A stretch of DNA of 64,000 nt from Allokutzneria sp. A3M-2-11 16 (GCF_024213555.1 NZ_JANAVO010000002.1:1-64000), one strand, 5' to 3'; counted from the first letter of the stretch, positions 28,483 to 37,674 are shown. Notes: generated from the letters alone by a model not told the origin. Numbers and translations: made by a program.

Positions 28483-28860
28483 CTAGAGCCGGTCGCGCAG
28501 CCAGTCGGCGCACTCGGCGTCGGTGGCGAAGACCGCGAGCGGGAACGGCACCAGCTTGTTCATGCCCGCGACCCGCTGCGACTGCCACTCGACCTCCTCG
28601 GCCGCCACGACCGAGGCCCAGCCGACCACGAGGCCGCGCAGCCGGTCCGCGTGCTCGGTGGCCCATTCGACCTGCCGCTTCGCCGTGCCGGACTCGGTCC
28701 GGGACACGCCGGTGGTGGTGCTGATCAACCCGAAGCGCTCGCCCCGGTCGAGGTAGGAGCCGATGCGGTCCAGGGTGGCCTGCACGTCGGCCATGGACTG
28801 GCCGCCCGTCACGTGGTTGCGCAGGATCGGCCACCCGGACTCGTCCCAGGTCGTCGGCAT
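28483..28860 (-). CDS. Uncharacterised protein in an iron-box operon
   Basis: 125 residues from ATG 28860, two bases after the stop of the second acyltransferase gene. No family is recognised with confidence. A single alpha/beta domain with no signal peptide, ending in DAECADWLRDRL; the MADVQATLDRIGSYLDRGERFGLISTTTG layout recalls SpoIIAA/STAS-like proteins. It is the last gene of the operon that starts at the iron box, so it should be expressed under iron limitation. Its stop codon is only 4 bases from the type A repeat. Confidence 0.6.
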   Translation of the reverse strand: MPTTWDESGWPILRNHVTGGQSMADVQATLDRIGSYLDRGERFGLISTTTGVSRTESGTAKRQVEWATEHADRLRGLVVGWASVVAAEEVEWQSQRVAGMNKLVPFPLAVFATDAECADWLRDRL

Positions 28861-28862
28861 GG

Positions 28863-29450
28863 TCAGCTCCTCAGCAGCAGGTCGGGGGTGATGGTGTCCT
28901 CCGGTGTCCTCGGGCGCACCATCAGCTCGGCCGTCTTGTCCGGCAGGGTGATCCGGCCGACCGGGGTGAAGCCGAACGCCGCGGCGCTGCGCACGGCGGC
29001 CGCGTTGGTGGCGTTGGGCTCGCCGATGATGCGCCTGCACTCCGGGTCGGCGGCGAAGAGCGCGTCGATGATCGCCGGGGCGACGTCCTCCATCAGCCCG
29101 GCGCCGATGCTGCCGGGGTCGACGGTCACGTGCACGCCGAGGTCGTGCGGGTGGTAGCGGTAGAACTCGCCGATCCGGTCCAGCGCGACGCGGTAGACCT
29201 GCGTGTACACCAACGGAATCCCGTTGCGGGAGAACAACAACGGGATGGTGTGGCTACCGGAGAGGTGTCTGCGGACCTTCTCCGACCACTCCTCGAGGGT
29301 CCAGGTCTGCTTCCAGAACCGGGCGATCGCGGGGTGGTGCATCCACCCGTGCACGATCGCGACGTCCGCGCTGTCCGGCTCGACGACGCGGACCGACCAC
29401 GGAGGCGGCATGGTCGGCAGGGGCGGCGCGGGAACGGCGAGACCGGTCAC
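28863..29450 (-). CDS. GNAT acyltransferase, siderophore type (IucB/AlcB/MbtK-like), second of a pair
   Basis: 195 residues from GTG 29450, overlapping the previous stop (GTGA). Family features: HGWMHHPAIARFWKQTW, LVYTQVYRVALDRIGEFY, HDLGVHVTVDPGSIGAGL, and the acyl-CoA loop region ECRRIIGEPNATNAAAVRSA. These enzymes acylate N6-hydroxylysine or related hydroxylamines to make hydroxamates. It is about 35-40% similar by eye to the gene immediately upstream, suggesting duplication with different acyl or amine specificity. No hydroxylase or NIS/NRPS gene is present in the window. Confidence 0.8.
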   Translation of the reverse strand: MTGLAVPAPPLPTMPPPWSVRVVEPDSADVAIVHGWMHHPAIARFWKQTWTLEEWSEKVRRHLSGSHTIPLLFSRNGIPLVYTQVYRVALDRIGEFYRYHPHDLGVHVTVDPGSIGAGLMEDVAPAIIDALFAADPECRRIIGEPNATNAAAVRSAAAFGFTPVGRITLPDKTAELMVRPRTPEDTITPDLLLRS

Positions 29451-30070
29451 GGCGCGGCCTCGGAGACCGCGGGCCTGCGCAGCGGCGAATCGGCTTCACC
29501 GCGCGGAAAAGCCATCAGCAGCCCGGTCTTCTCCGGCAGCTCGATGGTGTACTCGGACCGGAACCCGGCGGCTTCGAAGGCCCGCACGGACATGACGTTG
29601 TCCGCGTCGGGCTCGGCAACCACGCGGCGGCACTCGGGGTCCGCGGCGAACAACCCCAGGCAGGTGTCGCGCAGGATCGAGCGGCCCAGCTTCCGGTTGG
29701 TCTTCGCCTCGTCACCGATGGCGATGTGCACGCCGAGGTCGTGCTCCTCGTAGGAGTAGAACGGCCGGACCCGGTCCAGCGGCACGCGGTAGACCTGGAG
29801 GAACGCGACCGCGCCCATCGACTCCGACAGGGCGAGGACGGGCAGCGTGTGCAGGGCGTGCTTGGTCGCCCGGAAGGCGTGCACGACCTCGGCCCACTTC
29901 TGCCTCGGCCACGCCTCGTGCCACCACCGCTCGACGTGCGGCTCGTGCATCCACGCGTGGACCAGGTCGACGTCCGGCGAGCGGCGGCCGTCACCGGCGT
30001 CCGGCTCCGCCGCCCGGAACGTCCAGGTCCGGCTGGACACGGGCAGCGGCGGGGGTAAGCCCTCGATCAC
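29447..30070 (-). CDS. GNAT acyltransferase, siderophore type (IucB/AlcB/MbtK-like), first of a pair
   Basis: 207 residues from GTG 30070, chosen because GGAGG lies five bases upstream. Same fold and motifs as its neighbour: VHAWMHEPHVERWWHEAWP, AFLQVYRVPLDRVRPFY, HDLGVHIAIGDEAKTNRKLG and ECRRVVAEPDADNVMSVRA. The start lies 20 bases downstream of an iron box, so transcription is probably repressed by an IdeR/DmdR protein when iron is plentiful. Likely role: acylation of a hydroxylated amine in hydroxamate siderophore assembly. Confidence 0.82.
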   Translation of the reverse strand: MIEGLPPPLPVSSRTWTFRAAEPDAGDGRRSPDVDLVHAWMHEPHVERWWHEAWPRQKWAEVVHAFRATKHALHTLPVLALSESMGAVAFLQVYRVPLDRVRPFYSYEEHDLGVHIAIGDEAKTNRKLGRSILRDTCLGLFAADPECRRVVAEPDADNVMSVRAFEAAGFRSEYTIELPEKTGLLMAFPRGEADSPLRRPAVSEAAP

Positions 30071-30089
30071 GACATCCTCCGTTACATAC

Positions 30090-30124
30090 CTAGGCAAGGC
30101 TCGCCTACATTAGGAGAGCCTTAC
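30090..30124 (-). promoter_or_regulatory. IdeR/DmdR-type iron box upstream of the acyltransferase operon
   Basis: CTAGGCAAGGCTCGCCTAC (30090-30108) matches the 19-bp actinobacterial iron box TTAGGTTAGGCTCACCTAA at 14 positions. TTAGGAGAGCCTTAC (30110-30124) looks like a second, weaker half-overlapping site. The box lies 20 bases before the GTG start, within the expected promoter. IdeR/DmdR1 dimers binding such boxes repress siderophore genes when Fe2+ is bound. Confidence 0.72.
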
Positions 30125-30169
30125 CCGTCGGTAGGTGACGGGGCGGTCACGAGTACCGCTCGAAACGCC

Positions 30170-31600
30170 CTACTGCTCCGGACGGCGGAACAGCGCGCAG
30201 AACATCGCGTCGGTGCCGTGCCGGTGCGGCCACAGCTGCACGTACGGCCCCTCGCCCAGCTCGGGCACGCCGGGGAAGTACTCCCGCGCGTCCACCACCT
30301 CGAACTTGGCCCGGCGGGCGGCGTCCACGGCGATGCCGACCGTCTCGGACAGGTGCGGCGAGCAGACCACGTAGCCGACCACACCACCCGGCCGGACCAG
30401 GCGGAACGCCGAGCGCAGCAGCTCGCGCTGGATCTTGGTCAGCCCGCCGACGTCCTCGGGCTTGCGGCGCCAGCGGGCTTCCGGGCGCCTGCGGAGCGCG
30501 CCCAGGCCGGTGCACGGGGCGTCCACCAGCACGCGGTCGAACGCGCCCTCCGGCAGGTCGGGCTCGCGGCCGTCGCCCACGTGCACCGTGACCGGAAGGC
30601 CCTCGGTGGCCTGGCGGACCAGCTTCGCGCGGTGCTCGGCCTGCTCGACGGCGTCGAGGGTGCCGCCCTGGATCGCCACCAGGGCGCCGAGCACGTTCGC
30701 CTTGCCGCCGGGACCGGCGCACAGGTCGAGCCAGCGCTCGTCGGTCCCGGTGACCGGGACGCGGCTGAGCGCGACCGCGACCAGCTGGCTGCCCTCGTCC
30801 TGCACGGCGGCCAGGTGCTGGCGGATGGGCTCCAGCTCACCGGGGTCACCGGAGTCCAGGTGCACGCCATAGGGCGAGTACGGGGCGGGCTCGCCGCCGG
30901 TGATCGCGGCGAGCTCGTCGGCGCTGATCTCGCCGGGCCGGGCGACCAGGTGCACACCGGGGCGGGCGTCGTCGGCGGCGAGGGCGTCGGCCAGCTCACC
31001 GTGGGCGCCGCCGAGCGCGTCGGCGAAGGACTGCGCGATCCACTTCGGGTGCGCCGTGCGCAGCGCCAGGTTGCCGATCGGGTCGGTCTCGGCGGACGGG
31101 GCGAGCTGCTCCACCCACGCCGCCTCGTCCTGCTGGGACACCTTGCGCAGCACGGCGTTGGCGAAGCCGCCCGCGCCGCCACCGGCCTCGACCCGGACCA
31201 TGTCCACACTGGACGCGACGGCCGCGTGCGCGGGAATCCTGGTGCGCAGCAACTGGTACGCGCCCAACCGCAGCACGTCGAGCACTCGTCCGTCCACTTC
31301 GGACAGAGGGCGGTCGGCGCAGGCCGCGAGCACCGCGTCGAGCAGGCCCTGCGCCCGGCTGGTGCCGTAGCCCAGCTCGGTGGCCAGCGCCGCGTCCCGG
31401 CCGGTGATCTTGCGCTCCCGCAACAGCTTCGGCAGCACCAGGTTGGCGTAGGCGTCGCGTTCGCGCACCGCCCGCAGCGTCTCCAGCGCGGCCACCCGCG
31501 CCGGGTCCAGCTCGGGCGGGCGCCGCGGCGCCTCCGAGCGCCCACGCGGCGGCCCCGAGTTCCGCGAGCCGCCCCGCCTGCGTGGCTGGTTGAAAGTCAT
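30170..31600 (-). CDS. rsmB: 16S rRNA (cytosine-967-C5)-methyltransferase, RsmB/Fmu family
   Basis: 476 residues. A basic N-terminal tail precedes an NusB-like RNA-binding domain (about 30-170). The SAM-dependent m5C methyltransferase domain has [10 protein letters not shown] (SAM loop), DAPCTGLG (motif IV Cys) and VCSPHLSE (motif VI Cys), the two Cys of RNA m5C enzymes. ATG 31600 overlaps the fmt stop (TGATG). Part of def-fmt-rsmB, matching Rv1406-Rv1407 order. It contains two of the GTCC-N5-GGAC 13-mers (31202 and 31292). Confidence 0.93.
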   Translation of the reverse strand: MTFNQPRRRGGSRNSGPPRGRSEAPRRPPELDPARVAALETLRAVRERDAYANLVLPKLLRERKITGRDAALATELGYGTSRAQGLLDAVLAACADRPLSEVDGRVLDVLRLGAYQLLRTRIPAHAAVASSVDMVRVEAGGGAGGFANAVLRKVSQQDEAAWVEQLAPSAETDPIGNLALRTAHPKWIAQSFADALGGAHGELADALAADDARPGVHLVARPGEISADELAAITGGEPAPYSPYGVHLDSGDPGELEPIRQHLAAVQDEGSQLVAVALSRVPVTGTDERWLDLCAGPGGKANVLGALVAIQGGTLDAVEQAEHRAKLVRQATEGLPVTVHVGDGREPDLPEGAFDRVLVDAPCTGLGALRRRPEARWRRKPEDVGGLTKIQRELLRSAFRLVRPGGVVGYVVCSPHLSETVGIAVDAARRAKFEVVDAREYFPGVPELGEGPYVQLWPHRHGTDAMFCALFRRPEQ

Positions 31601-32523
31601 CCGAGTCGTTCTCCAGCTTCGATACGGCTGCCGCGGGCCCAGTCGGTGGCGGCCATCCTCTTCTTGCCCTGCGCCTGAACCTCGCCGAGTTGCACCGCGG
31701 TCGTCGCGGTCCCGACGAGCACGCGGCGCTTCTCCACGCGCAGCTCGCCCGGCGCCAGGCCAGTCTCGTCCGTCGGCAGCACCGGAGCCAACTTGAGCCG
31801 TTCCTCCCGGAACACCGCCCAGGCGCCGGGGTCCGGCGTCACCCCGCGCACCAGGCGGTCGACCGCGGCGGCGGGCGCGGTGAAGTCCACCCGCGCGTCG
31901 TCGACGGTGACCTTCGGGGCCAGGCTGACGCCCTCGGCGGGTTGTTCGACGGCCACCAGCGTGCCGTCCTCGATTCCGTCCACAGTGGACAACAGCAGGT
32001 CCGCACCGGAGACCGACAACCGCTCCAGCAGCTCGCCCGCGGTGTCCCGCTCGCGCACCTTCTCCGTCACCACACCGAAAACCGGCCCCGCGTCGAGCTC
32101 CCGCACGATGCGGAACGTGCTCGCGCCGGTGATCTCGTCGCCGTGCCGCACGGCGGCCTGCACCGGCGCCGCGCCGCGCCACGCGGGCAGCAGCGAGAAG
32201 TGCAGGTTGACCCACCCGTGCCTGGGGATGTCCAGCGACCGCTGCGGCAGCAGGGCGCCGTAGGCCACCACCGGGCAGCAGTCCGGCTCCAGCTCGGCGA
32301 GCCGGGCCAGGAACTCGGGGTCACCGGCCTTGGCGGGGGTCAGCACCTCGATGCCGTGCTCGTCGGCGAGCTCGCCCACCGGGGAGCGGCGCACCTTCTT
32401 GCCGCGACCGGCTGGCGCGTCCGGGCGGGTCACCACGGCAACCACCTCGTGCCGCGGCGAGTCGATCAGCGCGCGCAGCGAAGGCAGCGCGACCTCCGGG
32501 GTCCCGGCGAAGACCAGCCTCAT
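31597..32523 (-). CDS. fmt: Methionyl-tRNA formyltransferase
   Basis: 308 residues. [16 protein letters not shown] start, [33 protein letters not shown] (the SLLP-x-x-x-G formyl-folate motif) and [17 protein letters not shown]. It formylates initiator Met-tRNA, and the adjacent def product removes the formyl group after translation. It overlaps both neighbours by 4 bases, so def-fmt-rsmB is one coupled unit. An exact GTCCACAGTGGAC 13-mer lies at 31978-31990. Confidence 0.95.
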   Translation of the reverse strand: MRLVFAGTPEVALPSLRALIDSPRHEVVAVVTRPDAPAGRGKKVRRSPVGELADEHGIEVLTPAKAGDPEFLARLAELEPDCCPVVAYGALLPQRSLDIPRHGWVNLHFSLLPAWRGAAPVQAAVRHGDEITGASTFRIVRELDAGPVFGVVTEKVRERDTAGELLERLSVSGADLLLSTVDGIEDGTLVAVEQPAEGVSLAPKVTVDDARVDFTAPAAAVDRLVRGVTPDPGAWAVFREERLKLAPVLPTDETGLAPGELRVEKRRVLVGTATTAVQLGEVQAQGKKRMAATDWARGSRIEAGERLG

Positions 32524-33074
32524 CGCGCGCCCCCCTGGCCGAAGAACGGGTGCGGGCTCTCCTTGATCACGGGCACCCCACCATCGAACCACTCCGCCGC
32601 GCGGATCTCCCGCAGCGCCCGCTTCCGGGTCTCGGCGTCGAGCCGGTCGACGAAGAGCACCCCGTCGAGGTGATCGCTCTCGTGCTGGATGCACCGGGCC
32701 AGCAGGTCGCTGCCCTCCACCTCGATCGGCTCGCCGTGCATGTTCCAGCCCTTGGCCACCACGTGCAGGTGCCTGCGGCAGTCCCAGCTCATCCCCGGGA
32801 TGGACAGGCAGCCCTCCGGCCCGTCCTGCTCCTCGTCGCCGACCACGTCGAAGGTGGGGTTGATCAGGTGCCCGGCGAACCCGTCGCAGTGGTAGGTGAA
32901 CACCCGTTGGCTCACCCCGATCTGCGGGGCGGCGATCCCCGCGCCACCCTTGGCCTCCATGGTGTCCCAGAGGTCCCGCACGAGACCGCGCAGCTCCTTG
33001 TCGAAGTCCACCACCTCGGCGGCCCTGGTGCGCAGCACAGGATCGCCGAACAAGCGGACGGGCTGAACGGTCAC
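32520..33074 (-). CDS. def: Peptide deformylase
   Basis: 184 residues from GTG 33074. All three deformylase motifs are present: [20 protein letters not shown] (metal-ligand Cys) and QHESDHLDG (two His ligands and the catalytic Glu). The C-terminal extension is that of actinobacterial type 1/3 enzymes. First gene of the def-fmt-rsmB operon. The 84-base gap to the divergent sigma-factor gene must contain both promoters. Confidence 0.95.
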   Translation of the reverse strand: MTVQPVRLFGDPVLRTRAAEVVDFDKELRGLVRDLWDTMEAKGGAGIAAPQIGVSQRVFTYHCDGFAGHLINPTFDVVGDEEQDGPEGCLSIPGMSWDCRRHLHVVAKGWNMHGEPIEVEGSDLLARCIQHESDHLDGVLFVDRLDAETRKRALREIRAAEWFDGGVPVIKESPHPFFGQGGAR

Positions 33075-33158
33075 GGGGCTCCTCTCAGAACGGGTCCCGT
33101 CAGTCTACGAAGCTGAACTCGACGCAACGGCGGTGGGCGGACCGGCCACTCCCCGGGT

Positions 33159-33770
33159 ATGACGACTGCGACGAGGCTGCTCGCGGTGACGGAACGGAGC
33201 GTGCTGGTGACCGAACCCCCCGGCGACCGCGAACTGTGGCTGCGCTCGGCCAACGGTGACCGCGACGCCTTCGGTGAGCTGTTCGAACGGCACGCCGAGG
33301 CCGTGTGGAACCACGCGTACCGGCTGACCGGCTCGTGGGCCACCGCCGAGGACCTGGCCTCGAGCACGTTCCTGACCGCATGGCGCAAGTGCGGGGAGCT
33401 GGTCCTGGTCTCCGAGAGCGCGCTGCCCTGGCTGTTCACGGTGGCGGGCAACCTGGCCCGCACGGAGTCCCGCAGGCTGCGGCGCTTCCGGCGCGCGGTC
33501 GACCGGCTGCCGGAACCCGCGGCCGTGCGCGACCACGCCGACGGGGTCGCCCAGCGGGTGGACGACGACCGCAGGCTGCGCGAGGTGCTGGCCGCAGTCG
33601 CCCGGCTGCCCAGGGGTGAGCGCGAGGCCGTGCAGCTGTGCCTGCTCGGCGAACTGTCCTTCGCGGACGCCGCGACCGCGCTCGGCATCGCCGAGTCCAG
33701 CGTGCGCGCCCGCATCTTCCGCGCCAGAGCGAAACTGCGTGCCGTCCTCCCCGAGGGAGCCTCCCGATGA
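33159..33770 (+). CDS. ECF-type RNA polymerase sigma factor
   Basis: 203 residues. Sigma region 2 (DRDAFGELFERHAEAVWNHAYRL ... AEDLASSTFLTAW) and region 4 (RLPRGEREAVQLCLLGELSF with ALGIAESSVRARIFRARAKL helix-turn-helix). No C-terminal extension. The stop overlaps the ATG of the next gene (ATGA), which encodes a single-span protein and may be its regulator. The exact ECF group and target promoters cannot be told from sequence alone; the RsgA-like actinobacterial SigE/SigJ types are possible. Confidence 0.88.
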   Translation: MTTATRLLAVTERSVLVTEPPGDRELWLRSANGDRDAFGELFERHAEAVWNHAYRLTGSWATAEDLASSTFLTAWRKCGELVLVSESALPWLFTVAGNLARTESRRLRRFRRAVDRLPEPAAVRDHADGVAQRVDDDRRLREVLAAVARLPRGEREAVQLCLLGELSFADAATALGIAESSVRARIFRARAKLRAVLPEGASR

Positions 33771-35074
33771 GCGACTTCGACCTGCCCCCGAAGCGCACGC
33801 TGCCGTTCGAGGTGCGCATGAGCATGCGCGGCAAGCTCAACGACGGGATGAACTCCCCGCGCCGCCCCCGCGTCTCCTTCGGCGCCCTGTTCGCCACCAT
33901 GACCCTGGTCGCGGGCACCGCGGTGGGCGGCCCGCTGCTGTTCGGGGCGGCCGACGAGGGGCCGCTGCCCGGCGGTGAACCGAACTTCAACGAGAAGGAC
34001 CACGAGCGGATCGTCGCGAGCATGGTCAAGCACAAGGACGCGGACCTGGACCGCTGCCGTCAGGCCGGTGGCGACCGGTTCGGCGACCGATCCCGTTGGC
34101 GCGCGGTGTTCCGGACATCCCAGAACGGCGGGGACGTCACCGCCATCCGCACCGATGGCAGGCCGCTGTTCTGCCACACCACCAGGACCCAGGTGCACCT
34201 GTTGCACTCTGATGTTCCCGACGCCACCAACGACCACGCCGTCCAGCTGCACGCCGTCTCCCGGTTCGGCTTCCTCGCGGGCAGCACGAGCCGCGACAGC
34301 GTGACGGTCACCGTGACCGCCGAGGAGTACTTGGTCCGCGACGGAGTCCCGAAAACGTCGTACCACAGGGAGGGAACGACCGTCGTCGACGGCCTCTTCG
34401 TGCTACCGACGTTGACGAGTCCGGGCGCACTTTCCTTGACCTCCAACGGGATGAGGCGGCACCGGGTGACCAAGCTCGGCCATCGCCGCCCCGCGCTGAC
34501 CCCGGTCCTCACCGTCACCGACCGGCCGATCCGGGCGAACCGGGACTCCGCGCTCGGCCAGGAGCTGTCCGCGTGCGTCGCCGCCGCCGCGAACACCGGT
34601 CGTCCCGCCCCCGATCCGGAGTCGTGGGAACCCGCGTTGGCGCTGGACCTCGGAAAGCACGGCAGGACGCTGGTCGCCCGGTCCGGGGAGCAGATCGGCG
34701 TGTGCCGGACCGCGGGCGCGGCGCCGGGGTTCTGGTCCATCCCGCCCAGGGACCTGGACGAACAGCGGCCCGCGCCGTCGGCGGACCGCCCGGTGGTGCC
34801 GGGCTACCTCGGCACCCCGGAGCTGGAGATCAGCACGCGCGCCGGCCGGGTGCTGCCGGAGGTGACCAAGCTGACGCTGATCGACAAGAGGTCCGGCGAA
34901 CGCCTGCCCACCGTGCTGGGCAACGGGATTTTCGTCGTCCAGCCCCTCGACCCGAGAACGGTCACCGGGGGCCGTGGCTCCTCCACCCTCAGCGGGCCGT
35001 TGCAGGCCGAGATCACCGAACGGACCCCGAAGGGCGGCGAGAGCACCAGAACGGTGGTGGTGACCTACCTCTGA
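33767..35074 (+). CDS. Single-span membrane protein coupled to the ECF sigma gene
   Basis: 435 residues. Basic cytoplasmic N-terminus of about 33 residues, one membrane helix (about 36-55, FGALFATMTLVAGTAVGGPL) and a long extracytoplasmic part with several Cys (CRQAGGD, LFCHTT, LSACVAAAAN, GVCRTAGA). Its place and coupling suggest an anti-sigma or sensor partner. No HxxxCxxC zinc anti-sigma motif is visible, and the cytoplasmic segment is short. I do not recognise a family for the outer part. Confidence 0.65.
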   Translation: MSDFDLPPKRTLPFEVRMSMRGKLNDGMNSPRRPRVSFGALFATMTLVAGTAVGGPLLFGAADEGPLPGGEPNFNEKDHERIVASMVKHKDADLDRCRQAGGDRFGDRSRWRAVFRTSQNGGDVTAIRTDGRPLFCHTTRTQVHLLHSDVPDATNDHAVQLHAVSRFGFLAGSTSRDSVTVTVTAEEYLVRDGVPKTSYHREGTTVVDGLFVLPTLTSPGALSLTSNGMRRHRVTKLGHRRPALTPVLTVTDRPIRANRDSALGQELSACVAAAANTGRPAPDPESWEPALALDLGKHGRTLVARSGEQIGVCRTAGAAPGFWSIPPRDLDEQRPAPSADRPVVPGYLGTPELEISTRAGRVLPEVTKLTLIDKRSGERLPTVLGNGIFVVQPLDPRTVTGGRGSSTLSGPLQAEITERTPKGGESTRTVVVTYL

Positions 35075-35305
35075 GCAGGTCAAGCACACGAACGGGCGTC
35101 GGAGGCGAATGGTCCGGCGCCCGTCCTTCGCCGTACATCCCGAAGCGATGCTGTGGCTACCCCGAAGAAACCCTGGGGGGTGATCCTCAGGTGCCACTGA
35201 GAGTCCCTCAGCCATCCCCCGAAATGGTTGCGGGGTGATTCCGGGTAGTCCGGGAGTATTCCCTGATGGTTCCGAACGACGGCGCGCACAAGAGTTGGTC
35301 GTGTG
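35075..35305. other. 231-base gap with tandem GC hairpins
   Basis: Two similar stem-loops follow the sigma-partner gene: CCCCGAAG...GGGG near 35160-35180 and CCCCCGAAATGG...GGGG at 35216-35235, both continuing as GGGTGAT(T/C)C. A GGGAGTATTCCC palindrome lies at 35252-35263. The stems could terminate the sigma operon, while the last palindrome could be a regulatory site for the transporter gene 43 bases downstream. No gene is supported here. Confidence 0.4.
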
Positions 35306-36250
35306 ATGGAACTGACCGTGCCGGCCGTGGTGCTGGCCGCGCTCGGCGCCTGCTGTTATGCGGGAGCGGCGCGGTTGCAGCACAGCGCCGTCCGTGCGGC
35401 GGGCACCGGCGAGACGCTGAAAATGGCCTCCCTGCTGGGTTTGCTGCGCGACCGGCGCTGGCTGCTCGGCCTGTCGCTGCTCGTCGGCGGCACCGCGCTG
35501 CACGCGGTCGCCGTCGCGATCGGTCCGCTGATCGTGGTGCAGCCGGTGGGGGTGCTCGCCCTGGTGCTCGCCGCCGTGCTCGACGCCCGCCAGTCCGGCG
35601 AATCCCTTACCCTGCAACGACTCGCGCCCGTCCTGACGGCGACGCTCGGCATGGGTGTGTTCGTCGTGCTCGCCGCGGGCAACACCGGCTCGGTGCTCGC
35701 GCCGCTCACCGCGGTCACCGACGCGCTGCTGATCAGCGCGGGCCTGCTCGCGGTGCTCGGCCTGCTCGGCGCGCTGAGCTCCGGCGGCCGCCGCTGCCTC
35801 GCCCTCGGTGTCGCGGGTGGTGTCTCCTATGGACTGATCTCGGTCCTCATTCGTCTTGTGTCCCAACGCTTCCAGCTCAGCGGCGAGGTCGATCCGCTCG
35901 CCCTGCTCGGCATTGTCGCCGCGCTGCTGGTCGGCGGCTGGTGCGTCCAGCAGGCCTACGCCAGCGGCCCGCCGCACATGGTGGTCGCCTGCCTGACCGT
36001 GGTCGATCCGCTCGTCGCGGTGGGAATGGGCGTCGGCCTGCTCGGCGAGGCCGCGGGCACCGGCCCGGCCATCGCCGTCCTCGAACTGGCCTGCGCGGCC
36101 GTCGCGCTCGCCGGAGTCACCCTGATCGCCTTGCGCGACAACAAGAACTCCGCACCACCGGGCGGGCCCGACAGCGGCGCTCCCGATCACGAGCGGGTGC
36201 TCGCCGCCGCTCACGCCACGTCACCCCTCACGGACAGGACCGAACCATGA
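35306..36250 (+). CDS. DMT-family (EamA-like) membrane transporter
   Basis: 314 residues with about nine to ten hydrophobic segments. The N-terminal LAALGACCYAGAARLQHSAVR segment and GPLIVVQPVGVLALVLAAVLDAR are typical of actinobacterial DMT proteins that precede a glycosyltransferase gene. A GTG at 35303 is an alternative start. Its stop overlaps the ATG of the glycosyltransferase, so the two are probably made together, perhaps for lipid or polyol glycosylation and export (inference). Substrate unknown. Confidence 0.78.
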   Translation: MELTVPAVVLAALGACCYAGAARLQHSAVRAAGTGETLKMASLLGLLRDRRWLLGLSLLVGGTALHAVAVAIGPLIVVQPVGVLALVLAAVLDARQSGESLTLQRLAPVLTATLGMGVFVVLAAGNTGSVLAPLTAVTDALLISAGLLAVLGLLGALSSGGRRCLALGVAGGVSYGLISVLIRLVSQRFQLSGEVDPLALLGIVAALLVGGWCVQQAYASGPPHMVVACLTVVDPLVAVGMGVGLLGEAAGTGPAIAVLELACAAVALAGVTLIALRDNKNSAPPGGPDSGAPDHERVLAAAHATSPLTDRTEP

Positions 36251-37500
36251 CCAGCAACCGTCCCCTGCGGATCGTCATCGGCGCCGACACCTTCCCGCCG
36301 GACGTCAACGGCGCGGCCAACTTCGCCCACCGGCTCGCGGTCGGCCTCGCCTCGGTCGGTCACGAGGTGCACGTGCTGTGCCCGGCGCCCGCCGCGGGCG
36401 CGCCCATGCTCGCCGGGGTGAACGCCGTCGACGGCATCACCGTGCACCACCTGAAGTCCTACCGCTGGCCGTTCTACGACGACTTCCGGTTCTCGGTGCC
36501 GTGGAAGGCGAAGGCGGAGACCGAGGAGCTGCTGTGGCAGATCCGCCCGGACCTGGTGCACGTGCAGGCGCACTTCGTCGTCGGCCGCGCGCTGTCGAAA
36601 ACCGCGCCGGCGCTGGGAATTCCGCTCGTGGCCACCAACCACTTCATGCCGGAGAACCTCTTCGCCCACGCCAAGGTCCCGCGCTGGCTGCGCAGCACCG
36701 CCGCGAAGCTGGCGTGGCGCGACCTCGCCAAGGTCTTCGGCCGCGCGCAGATGGTCACCGCCCCGACGCCCAGAGCCGTGGAGCTGTTGCACGCCAACAA
36801 GCTCGGCCAGGAGGCGCTGGCGATCTCCTGCGGGATCGACATCGAGAAGTACCGGGGCGGCACGCCCGTCGCGCGGACCCCGGGCGCGGCCAAGACCGTG
36901 CTGTTCGTCGGCCGCCTCGACGAGGAGAAGCGCGTCGACGAGCTGCTGCGCGCGCTGGCGAAGCTGCCGGAGCACGTCGACGTCCGCGCGGAGATCGTCG
37001 GCGGCGGCAGCTGCGAGAAGTCCCTCGCCGACCTGGCGGGCAAGCTCGGCATCGCCGACCGCGTACGCTTCCTCGGCCGGATCAGCGACGAGGAGCTGGT
37101 GCAGGCGTACGCGCGCTGCGACCTGTTCTGCATGCCGGGCATCGCCGAACTGCAGAGCCTGGTCACGATGGAGGCGATGGCCGCGGGCAAGCCGGTGATC
37201 GCCGCCGACGCGATGGCCCTGCCGCACCTGGTGCGCCCCGGCCACAACGGCTGGTTGTTCCCGCCCGGCAACGTGCTCGTGCTCGCCGCGCGGCTGGCGC
37301 AGACCCTCGGCGACGAGGAGATGCTCCGCCGGATGGGCGCGGCCAGCGCGGACATGATCACCGAGCACGCGCTCGCCGCCACCCTGGAGCGCTTCGAGTC
37401 CCTGTACCGCAAGGTGATCGCGGACGCGCAGGGCAGGCTCCGCCTGGTGCCGAAGATCGAGGCGACGGAGCGCCCTGCCGACCTACCCCGCTCCGCGTGA
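36247..37500 (+). CDS. GT4-family glycosyltransferase
   Basis: 417 residues with two Rossmann lobes (GT-B). Acceptor lobe start: IVIGADTFPPDVNGAANFAHRL. Donor lobe: TVLFVGRLDEEKRVDELLRAL, DRVRFLGRISDEEL and an FCMPGIAELQSLVTMEAMAAGKP region matching the E-x7-E nucleotide-sugar motif. Resembles PimB/MshA-type retaining enzymes. No signal peptide, so it acts at the cytoplasmic membrane face. Coupled to the DMT transporter gene upstream. Sugar and acceptor unknown. Confidence 0.85.
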   Translation: MTSNRPLRIVIGADTFPPDVNGAANFAHRLAVGLASVGHEVHVLCPAPAAGAPMLAGVNAVDGITVHHLKSYRWPFYDDFRFSVPWKAKAETEELLWQIRPDLVHVQAHFVVGRALSKTAPALGIPLVATNHFMPENLFAHAKVPRWLRSTAAKLAWRDLAKVFGRAQMVTAPTPRAVELLHANKLGQEALAISCGIDIEKYRGGTPVARTPGAAKTVLFVGRLDEEKRVDELLRALAKLPEHVDVRAEIVGGGSCEKSLADLAGKLGIADRVRFLGRISDEELVQAYARCDLFCMPGIAELQSLVTMEAMAAGKPVIAADAMALPHLVRPGHNGWLFPPGNVLVLAARLAQTLGDEEMLRRMGAASADMITEHALAATLERFESLYRKVIADAQGRLRLVPKIEATERPADLPRSA

Positions 37501-37529
37501 CCGCCCACCTCCGCCGCCCAGGTACGTAG

Positions 37530-37648
37530 GTCTTCAAGTACCCCCAACCCCACCTCAAATAGTCGCTAACCGCAGCAAACCCCTGACGTGCCACGGGGTT
37601 TGCTGCGGTTAGCGACGCCGGGAGCCGGGGTGGGGTGTACTTGAAGAC
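37530..37648. repeat. Type A nested inverted-repeat element, copy 2
   Basis: The outer 12-nt arms GTCTTCAAGTAC (37530-37541) and complement (37637-37648) enclose a perfect 22-bp inner stem (37562-37583 and 37595-37616) with an 11-nt loop. Each inner arm is separated from its outer arm by exactly 20 bases. It lies between the convergent ends of the glycosyltransferase and priA genes. The inner hairpin alone is strong enough to act as a bidirectional terminator. Confidence 0.88.
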
Positions 37649-37674
37649 GGGGGGACCCGCGCTGGGAGCCGGGG

